The notes: generated from the sequence alone by a model not told the origin. Shown: positions 44,470 to 53,115, counted from the first letter of the stretch. The stretch: 64,000 bases of DNA from Nonomuraea helvata (GCF_039535785.1 NZ_BAAAXV010000002.1:434001-498000), one strand, 5' to 3'. Translations and numbers: made by a program.

Positions 44470-47400
44470 GTGCCCGCGTTGCCTGAGGACCTGTTCGACG
44501 AGATCGTGGCTTACCTGAGCCGACACCTGCAGAGCAGCGCGGATCGCGAGATCCTGAAACCGGTTCTCAGCGAGTGGCACGGGTTCGACGACATCGAGTG
44601 GGAGGGCTCCCCCCGGGTGTTCTCCAGCCGGCTGGTCTTGCGGCTCCCTCATGACCTGCTCAAGCGGGTGCTGCGGAGGATCCCGGCGGGTGCCGAGCAG
44701 CGCGAGGCGGTCGAGCGAGTCTGCTCACGCATCGACGCGGCAACCGGCGTACGGCCGGCCAGGCGACCGCCGGCCGTGCGCCGGAAACGACCGCCCGAGA
44801 GCCAGGTGGACGGCTTCCGCTCGCTGCTCTTCCAACCACTCGACGAGTTGTCCGCACCAGGCACCGCGCCGAGGCCCGTGGAGGACATCTGGGCGGAGTG
44901 GGCGCGGTCGTCCTCGGGGTATCCGCTCATCCTCATCATGGATTTTCCGCCCGACGTGCCGCCGACCCTTCTCGCCGCCGACGACGACACGGGAAACACG
45001 CTGTGGATCGACGGTGAGCCGCTGATCGCGCCGGCGGACGCAGCACAGGAGGGCGCGGACACCGTCGACCTCTCCGCTTCGCGGCCGTCCACCCTGGTGA
45101 TCGACTTCTCCGCCGCGGCGCCCGACCGGGTGCTGAAGTCCGGCGAGCGCGATTTCGGTGAGGACCTCTCTCTGCTCCTCTCCCTGGCCAAAAGCCGTGA
45201 TCACAGGGTCGTGCTGGGCCTGCCGCGGTTCGTCGCGTCGCGGCTGAGCCGGGAGACGCTACGACGGCTCTCCCCATGGACCTTCGTTTCGGGCGAGCTG
45301 TTCTCTCCCGCGTACGAGCCTCGGGTGGAGGACTGCGAGAAAAAGGTCCTCCGCAGGAGCGTCCCGTTCCGGGACGTCCTGCTCCCGCTGCTCAGCGCCA
45401 ACAGCGCCACGCTCGCCCGGACAAGCGCAGAGATGATCGCGAGCCTGCCCGTCCCCAGGCACCCTTCGGAATCGGACAGGATCGCCTTCCTGCTCGGTTT
45501 GTCCCGCAGGCTCCTGGAAGCCGGATACTACGAGATCGCCTTCCGGCTGGAGGGCTACTGCCGATCCCTGGCGCAGGACAAGGTCTTCATCCCGCTGACG
45601 GCGGATCTGGTGGCGGATCGGAAGAGCTCGATCGTCGGTTTGGTGGAGTCGACCGCGGAGCTGCCGGCGATGGTCAGACACGGGCTCCTCGTCGGTGACA
45701 CAGGCAGCGGCAAGACGACCTCCCTGCTGAAGACGGAGCAACTCTGGCTGCTGCCGCGGTGGGCCACGTCGGGCATGCGGTTCCCGGCCTACCTTCCCTT
45801 GTACGTTCCGCTCGCCAAAGCCGGCGCATTCAGCCTGGCGCGCCAGATCGGGGAGCGGCTCGCGGACGGCTCGTTCAGCCGGTTCGATGAGGGCGGCGAA
45901 CGCCACCGGCTCGCCTGCCACGCCCTCATCGGCAAGCTCGGGACTCTGGAGGCGTTGTGCGGCCTGTTCGGCTCTCCGCTGATGCTGTTGCTGGATGACG
46001 CCGATCGGCTCTCCCCGGCCAACGAGCACCGCCTCACCAAGGACCTGGACGATCTGCGCAACGACTATCCCGGCATGGGGATCCTGCTGACCGGCCGCGA
46101 CGCGCGGATGGCCACGCGGGCGCGGCTCAGCGTGGCGGAGATCCGGGAGCTGAACGAGCAGCAGGTCGATCTGTTGCTCCGCCAAGGACACGGGCATCCC
46201 TCACTGCTCGCTCTGATGGCGGCGAACGGCAAACCCATATCACGGTACGTACGCAATCCCCGGCTGCTGAGGTTGATCTGCGACCTCGAGTGCACCGGCG
46301 AGGAGGTCGAGAACGCCAACCTCCGGAAGGTCATCGAGCTCTACGTCGCCGGCTCGGGCCGGCGGGTCGTCAGCGACCGCCGCCGGAGGGTCACGGAGAA
46401 GTGGCTCGCCAAGGTGGCGCTGGAAACGAAGGCCGCGCAGGAGCATCACTACCGCACCGACGACCCGGAAGAGCAGGGACTGATCTCCATCGGCCGGGCA
46501 CTCGGACTGTTGAACGAGGTCAGGGATCCGGGCGTGCTGGCGTTCCGGTTCGAGACCCTCAGCGACTACTTCGCCGCGAGGCAGCTGGCGAAAGAGCTGA
46601 CGCGGTCGGATGTGGCTTCCATCCTCGCCGGTCTCCTGGGCGGCGAGGACGGCGAGCACGGCGAGCACGGCGAGCACGGCGAGGGCACCGTTCCCGCGAC
46701 GTGGCGTGACGTCCTCAGAATGGTCGTGAGCCTGCTCCCGAACGCGCGAGCCGGCGAGCTGGTCGACTTCCTCAGCCGGGTCGACCTCCGCCTGGCGCAC
46801 GAATGCGTGCTCGAACTGGCGGTCCAAGGGTCTCTTCTGCACGATCCGACCTCACCGCTCCTGAGGAGCCGGATGAGGGAGACCGACGACATCACGGCCA
46901 AGGTCGACGACGCCAGGACGCTGCGTCACCTCGATCCGAGAATCGACGTGCGGACTCCGCTGGGGAACATGGTCGACGTTCCCGGGTCGGAACTGATGGA
47001 GCCCTTCAAGATCGGCCAGTATCCCGTCACGAACATGGAGTTCGCCGAGTTCGTCGATCGTGGATATGACACCAAGCGATGGTGGCCCGACGCCGGTTGG
47101 GACTGGGCGCAGCAGAACAAGATCCGTCATCCCCGGTACTGGCGCAACAACCGTCTGAACCAGCCGAACCAGCCGGTCACCGGGGTCAACTTCTTCGAAG
47201 CCGTTGCGTACTGCGCGTGGCTGACCGAGCGGCATCAGGGCTACCTCTTCCGGCTGCCGTCCGCAGCCGAATGGGATCGAGCAGCACACGGCGACGTCGG
47301 CGTCTTCGAAGACATCCTGCGGATCACCCGCGACGCCTTCCGGCTGAACGCCGAGCGCCGGGCGGGGCAACGGAACGCGTCGAGAATCAAACGGTGGAAG

Positions 47401-47853
47401 GCCCGGAGGCGGCCCGCGCACAAGGAGCTCGCCGCCGAGCCCATCGAGCTTGATCGCCAGCAGGAGCTCGACCTGAGCAACGAGCTCGTGTCGAGAACGA
47501 AGGGCTACATGGTTCGCTACCGGGACCAGCTGGAGCATGGAGCGGTGACGCCTGTCGGTGTGTTCCCGGCGAACGGTCTCGGCTGCCATGACCTCTTCGG
47601 GAACGTGTGGCAATGGTGCGGCACCGCGGTGTCGACGGTGTCCTCGACGGAGACGCGTCTTGAGGACCTGCCGCGGGCGGCGCACGTCGGCAAAGGAGAG
47701 TCGATCGTGGTGAAAGGCGGTTCCACCACGGACCCGTACAACCCCGTCTGGCTGGTGATGGGGGGCTGGTTCGATCCGTTCGTCAGATTTCACCGGTTGG
47801 GGTTCCGCGTGGCCGGAGCGCGGCGGATGGAGGAAGAGGAGGGCAGCGCGTGA
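44470..47853 (+). CDS. NACHT-type STAND NTPase with effector-associated and FGE-like domains
   Basis: An 1127-residue protein from GTG 44470. Residues about 1-92 share DDIEWEGSPRVFSSRLVLRL with the protease N-terminal domain. Residues about 110-380 are an unassigned alpha/beta region. The NACHT core has Walker A GDTGSGKTT (409-417) and Walker B LMLLLDDAD (504-512). A helical region with a GEHGEHGEHGE tract follows. Residues about 830-1120 are a formylglycine-generating-enzyme/sulfatase-modifying-like domain (KIGQYPVTNMEF, FRLPSAAEWDRAAHG, LFGNVWQWC, GFRVAGA). The catalytic Cys pair of true FGE is not evident, so the domain may recognise a ligand. Likely the sensor and switch of the system. 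Confidence 0.88.
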   Translation: MPALPEDLFDEIVAYLSRHLQSSADREILKPVLSEWHGFDDIEWEGSPRVFSSRLVLRLPHDLLKRVLRRIPAGAEQREAVERVCSRIDAATGVRPARRPPAVRRKRPPESQVDGFRSLLFQPLDELSAPGTAPRPVEDIWAEWARSSSGYPLILIMDFPPDVPPTLLAADDDTGNTLWIDGEPLIAPADAAQEGADTVDLSASRPSTLVIDFSAAAPDRVLKSGERDFGEDLSLLLSLAKSRDHRVVLGLPRFVASRLSRETLRRLSPWTFVSGELFSPAYEPRVEDCEKKVLRRSVPFRDVLLPLLSANSATLARTSAEMIASLPVPRHPSESDRIAFLLGLSRRLLEAGYYEIAFRLEGYCRSLAQDKVFIPLTADLVADRKSSIVGLVESTAELPAMVRHGLLVGDTGSGKTTSLLKTEQLWLLPRWATSGMRFPAYLPLYVPLAKAGAFSLARQIGERLADGSFSRFDEGGERHRLACHALIGKLGTLEALCGLFGSPLMLLLDDADRLSPANEHRLTKDLDDLRNDYPGMGILLTGRDARMATRARLSVAEIRELNEQQVDLLLRQGHGHPSLLALMAANGKPISRYVRNPRLLRLICDLECTGEEVENANLRKVIELYVAGSGRRVVSDRRRRVTEKWLAKVALETKAAQEHHYRTDDPEEQGLISIGRALGLLNEVRDPGVLAFRFETLSDYFAARQLAKELTRSDVASILAGLLGGEDGEHGEHGEHGEGTVPATWRDVLRMVVSLLPNARAGELVDFLSRVDLRLAHECVLELAVQGSLLHDPTSPLLRSRMRETDDITAKVDDARTLRHLDPRIDVRTPLGNMVDVPGSELMEPFKIGQYPVTNMEFAEFVDRGYDTKRWWPDAGWDWAQQNKIRHPRYWRNNRLNQPNQPVTGVNFFEAVAYCAWLTERHQGYLFRLPSAAEWDRAAHGDVGVFEDILRITRDAFRLNAERRAGQRNASRIKRWKARRRPAHKELAAEPIELDRQQELDLSNELVSRTKGYMVRYRDQLEHGAVTPVGVFPANGLGCHDLFGNVWQWCGTAVSTVSSTETRLEDLPRAAHVGKGESIVVKGGSTTDPYNPVWLVMGGWFDPFVRFHRLGFRVAGARRMEEEEGSA
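46642..46686 (+). repeat. 9-bp in-frame tandem repeat in the NACHT gene
   Basis: Five consecutive 9-bp units of GGCGAGNNC, three of them identical GGCGAGCAC, encode GEDGEHGEHGEHGEG. The tract lies between the NTPase helical region and the FGE-like domain. Such repeats expand and contract by slippage in whole codons. Confidence 0.9.
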
Positions 47854-48713
47854 CGCAAAGAGTGGTGGAGATCGAGGGGTCCAGGGTCACCTTGGCGGAA
47901 CCCGATGACGTTCGGCAGCGGACGTTCGTCGGCCGCGAGAAGGAGCTGCGGATGTGCCGAGTGGCATGGGGCGTCACCCAGGACGGGACGGAGTTCCTTC
48001 CCAGTGAGGTCCCGCCGCTCCCCTTTCGTCTGGAAGGCGCGCCCGGCCTCGGCAAGAACGAGATCGTCTATGAGATCGCCCGCGCACTCGGCAAGCCGTT
48101 GTACATCCTTCAGGGCCACGAGGAGTTCACCCCGGAAGATCTCGCGCTGCTGCTGGCCCCTGACCCCGAAGCCGCTTTCGTCGACGCGATGCCGATGACC
48201 CTTCGGGCAAGCAAGCTCGCGACCGCGCTTCACGTGGGCGGTCTGTTCTTCTTCGATGAGATCAACCGGGTCCCGGAACGAGCGCTGAGCCCGCTGGCTT
48301 CGGTGCTCGACGGACGGCAGTCCATCTATTCGGCGATGACCGGCATCACCATCAAGCCGCCGGACGAGGAGGCCAGGCAGGGCTTTCGCTTCTGCTGTGC
48401 GCTCAATCCGGGGCTGAGCAGCGCCGGCTACGTGCTGCCGGACTACATCGAACAGCGGACGATACCCGTCATCGAGATCAATCACCCGCCGTTCGAAGAC
48501 CTGCAGCAGATCATCCAGAGACATCTCAACCCGTCGCCGGATTTTCTCGACGCCTTCACGGAGTGGTACCACAAGGAGGAGCGAGCGGAGGTCTCCGTGC
48601 GGCAGGCACTCGCTCTCGTCACCTACGCCATGAGCTACGAAAAGCAGGTCGGCGGCCGCAAGGCCGGCATCTTGGACAAGGTCGCGTCGTTCGTGATGGG
48701 CCGCAAGAGCTGA
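47850..48713 (+). CDS. MoxR-type AAA+ ATPase
   Basis: A 287-residue ATPase starting at a GTGA overlap with the NACHT gene. Walker A is GAPGLGKN (63-70), Walker B FFFDEIN (Asp136, Glu137), with RFCCALNPG as the sensor 1 region. MoxR-type ATPases act as chaperones that remodel partner proteins, often vWA proteins. Here no vWA protein with a DxSxS motif is visible next to it; the 718-aa protein downstream takes that place. Tight coupling with the NACHT gene shows it is part of the same system. Confidence 0.88.
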   Translation: MTQRVVEIEGSRVTLAEPDDVRQRTFVGREKELRMCRVAWGVTQDGTEFLPSEVPPLPFRLEGAPGLGKNEIVYEIARALGKPLYILQGHEEFTPEDLALLLAPDPEAAFVDAMPMTLRASKLATALHVGGLFFFDEINRVPERALSPLASVLDGRQSIYSAMTGITIKPPDEEARQGFRFCCALNPGLSSAGYVLPDYIEQRTIPVIEINHPPFEDLQQIIQRHLNPSPDFLDAFTEWYHKEERAEVSVRQALALVTYAMSYEKQVGGRKAGILDKVASFVMGRKS

Positions 48714-48737
48714 GCGCATGAGAACGAAGGTGCCCGC

Positions 48738-50894
48738 GTGGATCTTCCCATGCCCTATCTGCAACGGGGCAACATCTACTTCGTGCCCGTCCTGCGCCAC
48801 CATCTTAATTTCGCGGTGCAGGTCCAGAAAGCAGCGGAACTCCTCCGGCTCGGTCCGGAGGACCTCGTCGCGGTGGGACTTCCCGAATCGGTCAGGGAGC
48901 GGACTCTCGAGGCCATCGGCAGGCTTCCACGCGTTTCGCTGGTCATCTCGTCGGTCAGCGACAGTGACCAGCGTGAGGTCTTTCCGATCACGCCCGCCGA
49001 CGGCATCGTCGAGGCCATTCGCCTCGCGACCGAGCGGCACGTCCCCCTCCGATTCGTCGACCAGGAGATCGCACCAGGGAATCTGGTCGACCACTTCTGC
49101 GTCGCCGACGAGGACTGGCCCGACGACGGCCTGGCTCTCACGCACGGCGCCGAGTGGTATCTCGACCTCATCGCCGAGCGGCTCGCGCACCCGCCCTCCC
49201 GCTTCGAGCCGGTGGACACCTGGCGTGAGCTCCACATGGCCGCCGAATTGCAGCGGCTGCATCCGCGCCACCGCCGCATCCTCTTCGTCTGCCACGCCGC
49301 GCACGTCCGGCCGATCCAGCAACTGATCCGCCGCCCGGTCCCGCCTGCCGACGCCGCCGGATCCGCGCTGCCACCGGTGAATTATCGGATCTGGGAGCCG
49401 AGCCTGCCGATTCTCGTGCGCTACCTGGACTACATTCCCCGCCTCGTCGAGATGTACGAGAGAAGAAGGGCCGGCGGGCAGGCCCATGAATTCGACAAAC
49501 TCGACGCCCTGCTGGAGCTCATCTACCTGATGAACCAGGAGGCGACGGACCTCAGGTTCTCGATCCGGCACTATCAGGCGTTCTCGCAGGTGCTGACGAA
49601 GCTCCTGGAGCAGGAGAAACGGATCTCGCCGCAGTTCGACACCGTGCTGCTGGCCAGCGGGAGTTGCTTCAACGGTCCCTTCAGGGAACGCGTGTTCCGG
49701 CACCTGGCCGGCTACTTCGACCAGGTCAAGGTCGAACGGATAGGACGCGTCCTCAGCACGAGGGAGAGCCTTTTCGAGGTCAGCCTGACGAATCCAGGCA
49801 GTCGCCGCGACATCTTCGTGGCTCGCAACTGCACTTATTTCGAACACTCCTACGAGGTCGTGTACCCGCCGGGCACGCGCGAACCGCCCCACGTCGACGG
49901 AGCCGTGCCGGATTTCGCGCCGGACCTCTCACCGGATCAGATCGAGGAGGTCGAACTCGACTACCCGACGCCTCCCCGGAGGCCTCGCCGGCCGTTCGCG
50001 AAAGACACGGAAACCAGCATGAGCTGGCCACCCGCCGATTGGTTCGTCAACGAAATGCGGCAGAAGGCGTACAACATGGTCCAGCTGAGCGGGGACCGGC
50101 AGGTGAAGAGCATGGAGTTCCAGGGCTCGCTGCATGACGGCATCGACTTCCGCCGCACATTGCGGAGCCACTACAGAGGCCAGCCCCGGCTGTACGTGAA
50201 GAAGCACGTGACCAAGAAAAGGAAGGACATCGACCGCAACGAGCCGGTTTTCTGGCTGTTCGACGGCTACGACTCCGTCACCCCAGATACTCCGACCTGC
50301 GAGTTCGCGTCCAGCATGGCGGGCCGGGACAGTGACCCAGGTGTCGAAGAATGGTTTTTCTGGAAAAATCTTTGGGAAAAGCCGGACCTGAAGAACAAGT
50401 ACGGCGACTGGGTCGCGGTGTCATGTCACGAGGTGTACGGCCGGGTCACTTTCCTGGATCGGAGCCTCACGCTCGAGGATGTGCTGAGCCGGCTGGGCAG
50501 TGATATGGATCGACGGGTTCCCAAAGCCGATCTGATCGGCGATCCCGATCATGTTCGCCGGCTTCTGTCCAGCAAGTTCGACCTCGATCTGACACTGACG
50601 CGCTGGTGGGAGATCATGCTCCTGGCGGCGGTCGAGCACGCGAAGGAGGCGGTCGTTTTCTTCGCACCCCAGAAATTCGTCATTCCAGCGGACATCAGCA
50701 ATCGGGCGGCATCCCGCGGCAAGAGAATCATCCAGTTCCCGCTCACCAGGTTCACCCATGAGGAGCTCCGCCGGCTCCGCGTTCAGTATGTCCTTTACTA
50801 TCTGTACCCGAATTCGAAGGCCCTCCTCACCCTTGAGCACCTGGCGTACGTCAACACCCGGTTCGAGGACGTCATGAAGCTCTTCTGGGAGTGA
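48738..50894 (+). CDS. 718-aa conflict-system protein with DUF5682/TIKI-TraB-like N terminus
   Basis: Starts at GTG 48738, 24 bp after the MoxR stop. Residues about 10-200 (IYFVPVLRHHLNFAVQV, DLVAVGLPESVRE, ATERHVPLRFVDQEI, RRILFVCHAAHVRP) follow the layout of DUF5682 proteins, relatives of the TIKI/TraB/EreA-ChaN hydrolase superfamily, which are encoded beside MoxR ATPases in other bacteria. His21-His22 is a candidate metal or catalytic site. The middle and C-terminal parts (WPPADWFVNEMRQKAYNMVQ; PVFWLFDGYDSVTPD) match nothing I know. No transmembrane segment or vWA motif is seen. It ends the four-gene unit. Confidence 0.75.
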   Translation: MDLPMPYLQRGNIYFVPVLRHHLNFAVQVQKAAELLRLGPEDLVAVGLPESVRERTLEAIGRLPRVSLVISSVSDSDQREVFPITPADGIVEAIRLATERHVPLRFVDQEIAPGNLVDHFCVADEDWPDDGLALTHGAEWYLDLIAERLAHPPSRFEPVDTWRELHMAAELQRLHPRHRRILFVCHAAHVRPIQQLIRRPVPPADAAGSALPPVNYRIWEPSLPILVRYLDYIPRLVEMYERRRAGGQAHEFDKLDALLELIYLMNQEATDLRFSIRHYQAFSQVLTKLLEQEKRISPQFDTVLLASGSCFNGPFRERVFRHLAGYFDQVKVERIGRVLSTRESLFEVSLTNPGSRRDIFVARNCTYFEHSYEVVYPPGTREPPHVDGAVPDFAPDLSPDQIEEVELDYPTPPRRPRRPFAKDTETSMSWPPADWFVNEMRQKAYNMVQLSGDRQVKSMEFQGSLHDGIDFRRTLRSHYRGQPRLYVKKHVTKKRKDIDRNEPVFWLFDGYDSVTPDTPTCEFASSMAGRDSDPGVEEWFFWKNLWEKPDLKNKYGDWVAVSCHEVYGRVTFLDRSLTLEDVLSRLGSDMDRRVPKADLIGDPDHVRRLLSSKFDLDLTLTRWWEIMLLAAVEHAKEAVVFFAPQKFVIPADISNRAASRGKRIIQFPLTRFTHEELRRLRVQYVLYYLYPNSKALLTLEHLAYVNTRFEDVMKLFWE

Positions 50895-50932
50895 AAGGAT
50901 GGTCCCCTCAGTGTGCCTGGAAGGGACTTGAG

Positions 50933-51265
50933 ATGGCTCCGAACATCGCGACCGCGCGGGGCGACCTGCCCGAACTGCTCGATTTCCTGCGCCCCCGGCA
51001 CCACGGGCTGCTGTCGACCACCCGCGCGGACAGCCGGCCGCAACTCTCGCCGGTGGCCTGCGGCGTCGACGACGGCGGCCGGATCGTGGTCTCCACCCAT
51101 CCCGACCGGGCCAAGGCGGTCAACGCGCGCCGGGACGAGCGGGTGTCGATGTGCGTGCTGTCCGACGACTGGAACGGCCCGTACGTCCAGGTCGACGGGC
51201 ACGCGGAAGTGCTGGACATCGCGCCTGCCGAAAATTACGTCTGCCCAGGTCACGCCCTTTGTTAG
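50933..51265 (+). pseudogene. Truncated PPOX-class F420-dependent oxidoreductase
   Basis: From ATG 50933 the frame reads LLDFLRPRHHGLLSTTRADS, then SPVACGVDDGGRIVVST and YVQVDGHAEVLDIAPAE, the first two thirds of a split-barrel F420/FMN enzyme of about 140 residues. The last part is replaced after about 51230 by sequence leading into the broken transposase. It was cut by that insertion or a linked deletion. Confidence 0.75.
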
Positions 51266-51333
51266 GGCTAGGTGCGGCATGCACGAGTTCCGGCGAGCAG
51301 AAGAGGGAGGCGGGTGCGGCATGATGATCGGCC

Positions 51334-52190
51334 GTGCTCCTTCGCCTGGCCTACCTCACCGTCACGAACGCTTTCGCCGCACTGCGCTTGCTACCCGTGA
51401 GCGATCGGGATAAGAACGTAGAGATTCTTGCCCTGCGCCACCAGATCACCGTCCTTGAACGCCAACTCGGCGCTGACACCAGAGTGCGATTCGCGCCTGA
51501 GGACCGAGCCTTTCTCGCCGTGCTCCTGACCTCGCTGCCCCGCGAGGCCCTGCGCCAACTGCGACTCATCGTCCGGCCGGATACCGTCCTACGGTGGCAT
51601 CGCGATCTGGTGAAACGGCGTCATGCCCGTACCTGCCGACCGAAGCGGGCTGGCCGCCCGCCCACCGTCCGCTCCATCCGCACCCTCATCCTGCGCTTGG
51701 TTAGGGAGAACCCCGACTGGGGCTACCGGCGGGTCCACGGAGAGCTCACCCCCTCGGCATCAAGGTCGCGCCATCCACGGCGTGGGGATCCTCAAGCAGT
51801 AAGGTCTTGATCCGGCGCCCGAGCGGGCGTCCACCACGTGGGCCGACTTCCTGCGCTCCCAAGCCGACGCCATACTAGCCGCCGACTTCTTCGAGACCGT
51901 CACCCTGAACGGGCAGCGCCAGTACATCCTGGCCGTCATCGGGCACGCCACCAGGCGCATCAGCGTGCTCGGCACCACCGCGCACCCGAGCGCGGACTGG
52001 GTCACCCAGGCGATCAAGAACCTGGTGATGGACCTGAACGATGCGGGCTGCCGTGCGCGCTTTCTGATCCGAGACAGGGATGGCAAGTTCCCGGCCGTCG
52101 AACGCTTCCAGAAGACCATGAAGAACTGGCTACGCGCTCAGCCCGACCAGCCGGCCACTCTGGCCGACCTGCAGGCGCTCCAGGGTGATC
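51334..52190 (+). pseudogene. Broken integrase-core transposase
   Basis: The first frame (51334-51770) encodes MLLRLAYLTVTNAFAAL then EILALRHQITVLERQLG, DTVLRWHRDLVKRRH and NPDWGYRRVHGEL. It then breaks, and a second frame (about 51800-52110) continues WADFLRSQADAILAADFFET, YILAVIGHATRRISVLGTTA and CRARFLIRDRDGKFPAVE. The catalytic rve core is incomplete and the C terminus is replaced. Fragments of the same family recur at 62295-62420 and 62609-62700. Confidence 0.8.
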
Positions 52191-52286
52191 ACATCACGAT
52201 CTTTGTGCCAGAGCCCGTTTCATGTGGCCATCTGTTTGCACCGACCTATGAAACAGCGTTCGCCCTGGACGCGCGCCGCCGCGAGC

Positions 52287-52314
52287 GGTGTTTCATAGTC
52301 GCTTATGAAACACC
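52287..52314. repeat. Perfect inverted repeat resembling IS ends
   Basis: GGTGTTTCATA (52287-52297) and TATGAAACACC (52304-52314) are exact complements with a 6-nt spacer. The arms resemble the terminal GTGTTTCATAA of the IS at 15901. Similar half-copies occur at about 52219 and 52250, so this may be the junction of two IS ends or a hairpin terminator for the SDR gene. Confidence 0.6.
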
Positions 52315-52365
52315 TCGCCAATCCACGCAACCGAGAGTGTGGGCAGGACCGCTGACGAATCGAGG

Positions 52366-53115
52366 TCAGTAGGCGAGTTCTCCGATGCCGCCATCGACGC
52401 GCAGGACGGTGCCGGCGGTGTAGGCGGACTCGTCAGAGGCCAGGTAGACAGCCGCCTTTGCCAGCTCGGTGGCGGTGCCGATGCGATGCAGGGGCACGGT
52501 CCGTCGCAGCTCGGCGTACAGGGCGGCCTGCCGCTCGGGGCCGAGTGAGGCGAACGTGTCCGTGAGGGTCGGCCCCGGGCTCAGCCCGTTGACGCGGACG
52601 CCCCGCTCCTTCAGCTCGTAGGTCAGCCCGCGCGACAGGGACAGCAGGCCGGCCTTGGCGGCGCCGTAGACCGCCGCGTTCTCGTGCCCGATGAAGGCGG
52701 AGACGGAGCCGACGAGGATGACGGACGCCTGCCGGGACAACAGCGGCAGCAGGGCCTTGATCAGGAAGAACGGCCCCTTGAGGTTGGTGGCGACGAGCCG
52801 GTCGAACGCCTCCTCGGTCCATTCCTCGATCGGCAGGTGGGTGACGTCGGCGGCGTTGCTCATCACGACGTCGAGCCGGGGCCACTCCTGCCGCAGCCGC
52901 GCCGCGAGCGCCGCCTGGCCGGGCACGTCGCCGGCGTCGGACAGCACGGGCAACACCCGGCCGCCCAGCCGCCGGGCGGCCTCCTCCAGACGTTCGCGCG
53001 AGCGGCCGGTGATCGCGACGACCGCTCCCTCGGCGAGGAACTCGCGGGCAGTCTCGAACCCGATGCCGCTCGTCCCTCCCGTGATCAGGGCGTACTTGCC
53101 CTCAAGACGACCCAT
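52366..53115 (-). CDS. SDR-family oxidoreductase
   Basis: A 249-residue classical short-chain dehydrogenase. The NAD(P) motif is TGGTSGIG (residues about 12-19), with Ser in GSVSAFIG and catalytic YGAAK. The ATG at 53115 directly precedes the conserved start of the Rossmann fold; the longer frame to 53187 is not supported. It is co-oriented with a second SDR 80 bp upstream, and both are probably governed by the TetR at 54064. Substrate unknown. Confidence 0.9.
   Translation of the reverse strand: MGRLEGKYALITGGTSGIGFETAREFLAEGAVVAITGRSRERLEEAARRLGGRVLPVLSDAGDVPGQAALAARLRQEWPRLDVVMSNAADVTHLPIEEWTEEAFDRLVATNLKGPFFLIKALLPLLSRQASVILVGSVSAFIGHENAAVYGAAKAGLLSLSRGLTYELKERGVRVNGLSPGPTLTDTFASLGPERQAALYAELRRTVPLHRIGTATELAKAAVYLASDESAYTAGTVLRVDGGIGELAY

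Noticed and set aside
46642-46686. Regular short repeats as a possible CRISPR array
   Set aside because: The units are 9 bp, contiguous and in frame inside a coding gene, with no spacers and no cas genes anywhere in the window.
44470-47853. FGE-like domain as an active sulfatase-maturation enzyme
   Set aside because: There is no sulfatase nearby and the catalytic cysteine pair is not evident; fusion to a NACHT module points to another role.
47790-49892. A 700-aa minus-strand frame across the MoxR and 718-aa genes
   Set aside because: It spans two genes with conserved motifs on the plus strand and has no domain itself; a shadow of GC-rich third positions.
48738-50894. A vWA domain in the 718-aa protein, which would make a classic MoxR-vWA pair
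   Set aside because: I could not find a DxSxS MIDAS motif; GSCFNG near the middle is not a MIDAS.
43398-50894. Assignment to a named Avs (AVAST) or VMAP ternary system
   Set aside because: Protease plus STAND NTPase fits Avs-like logic and MoxR fits the ternary systems, but no metallo-beta-lactamase, vWA or VMAP component is visible, so a specific name would be overreach.
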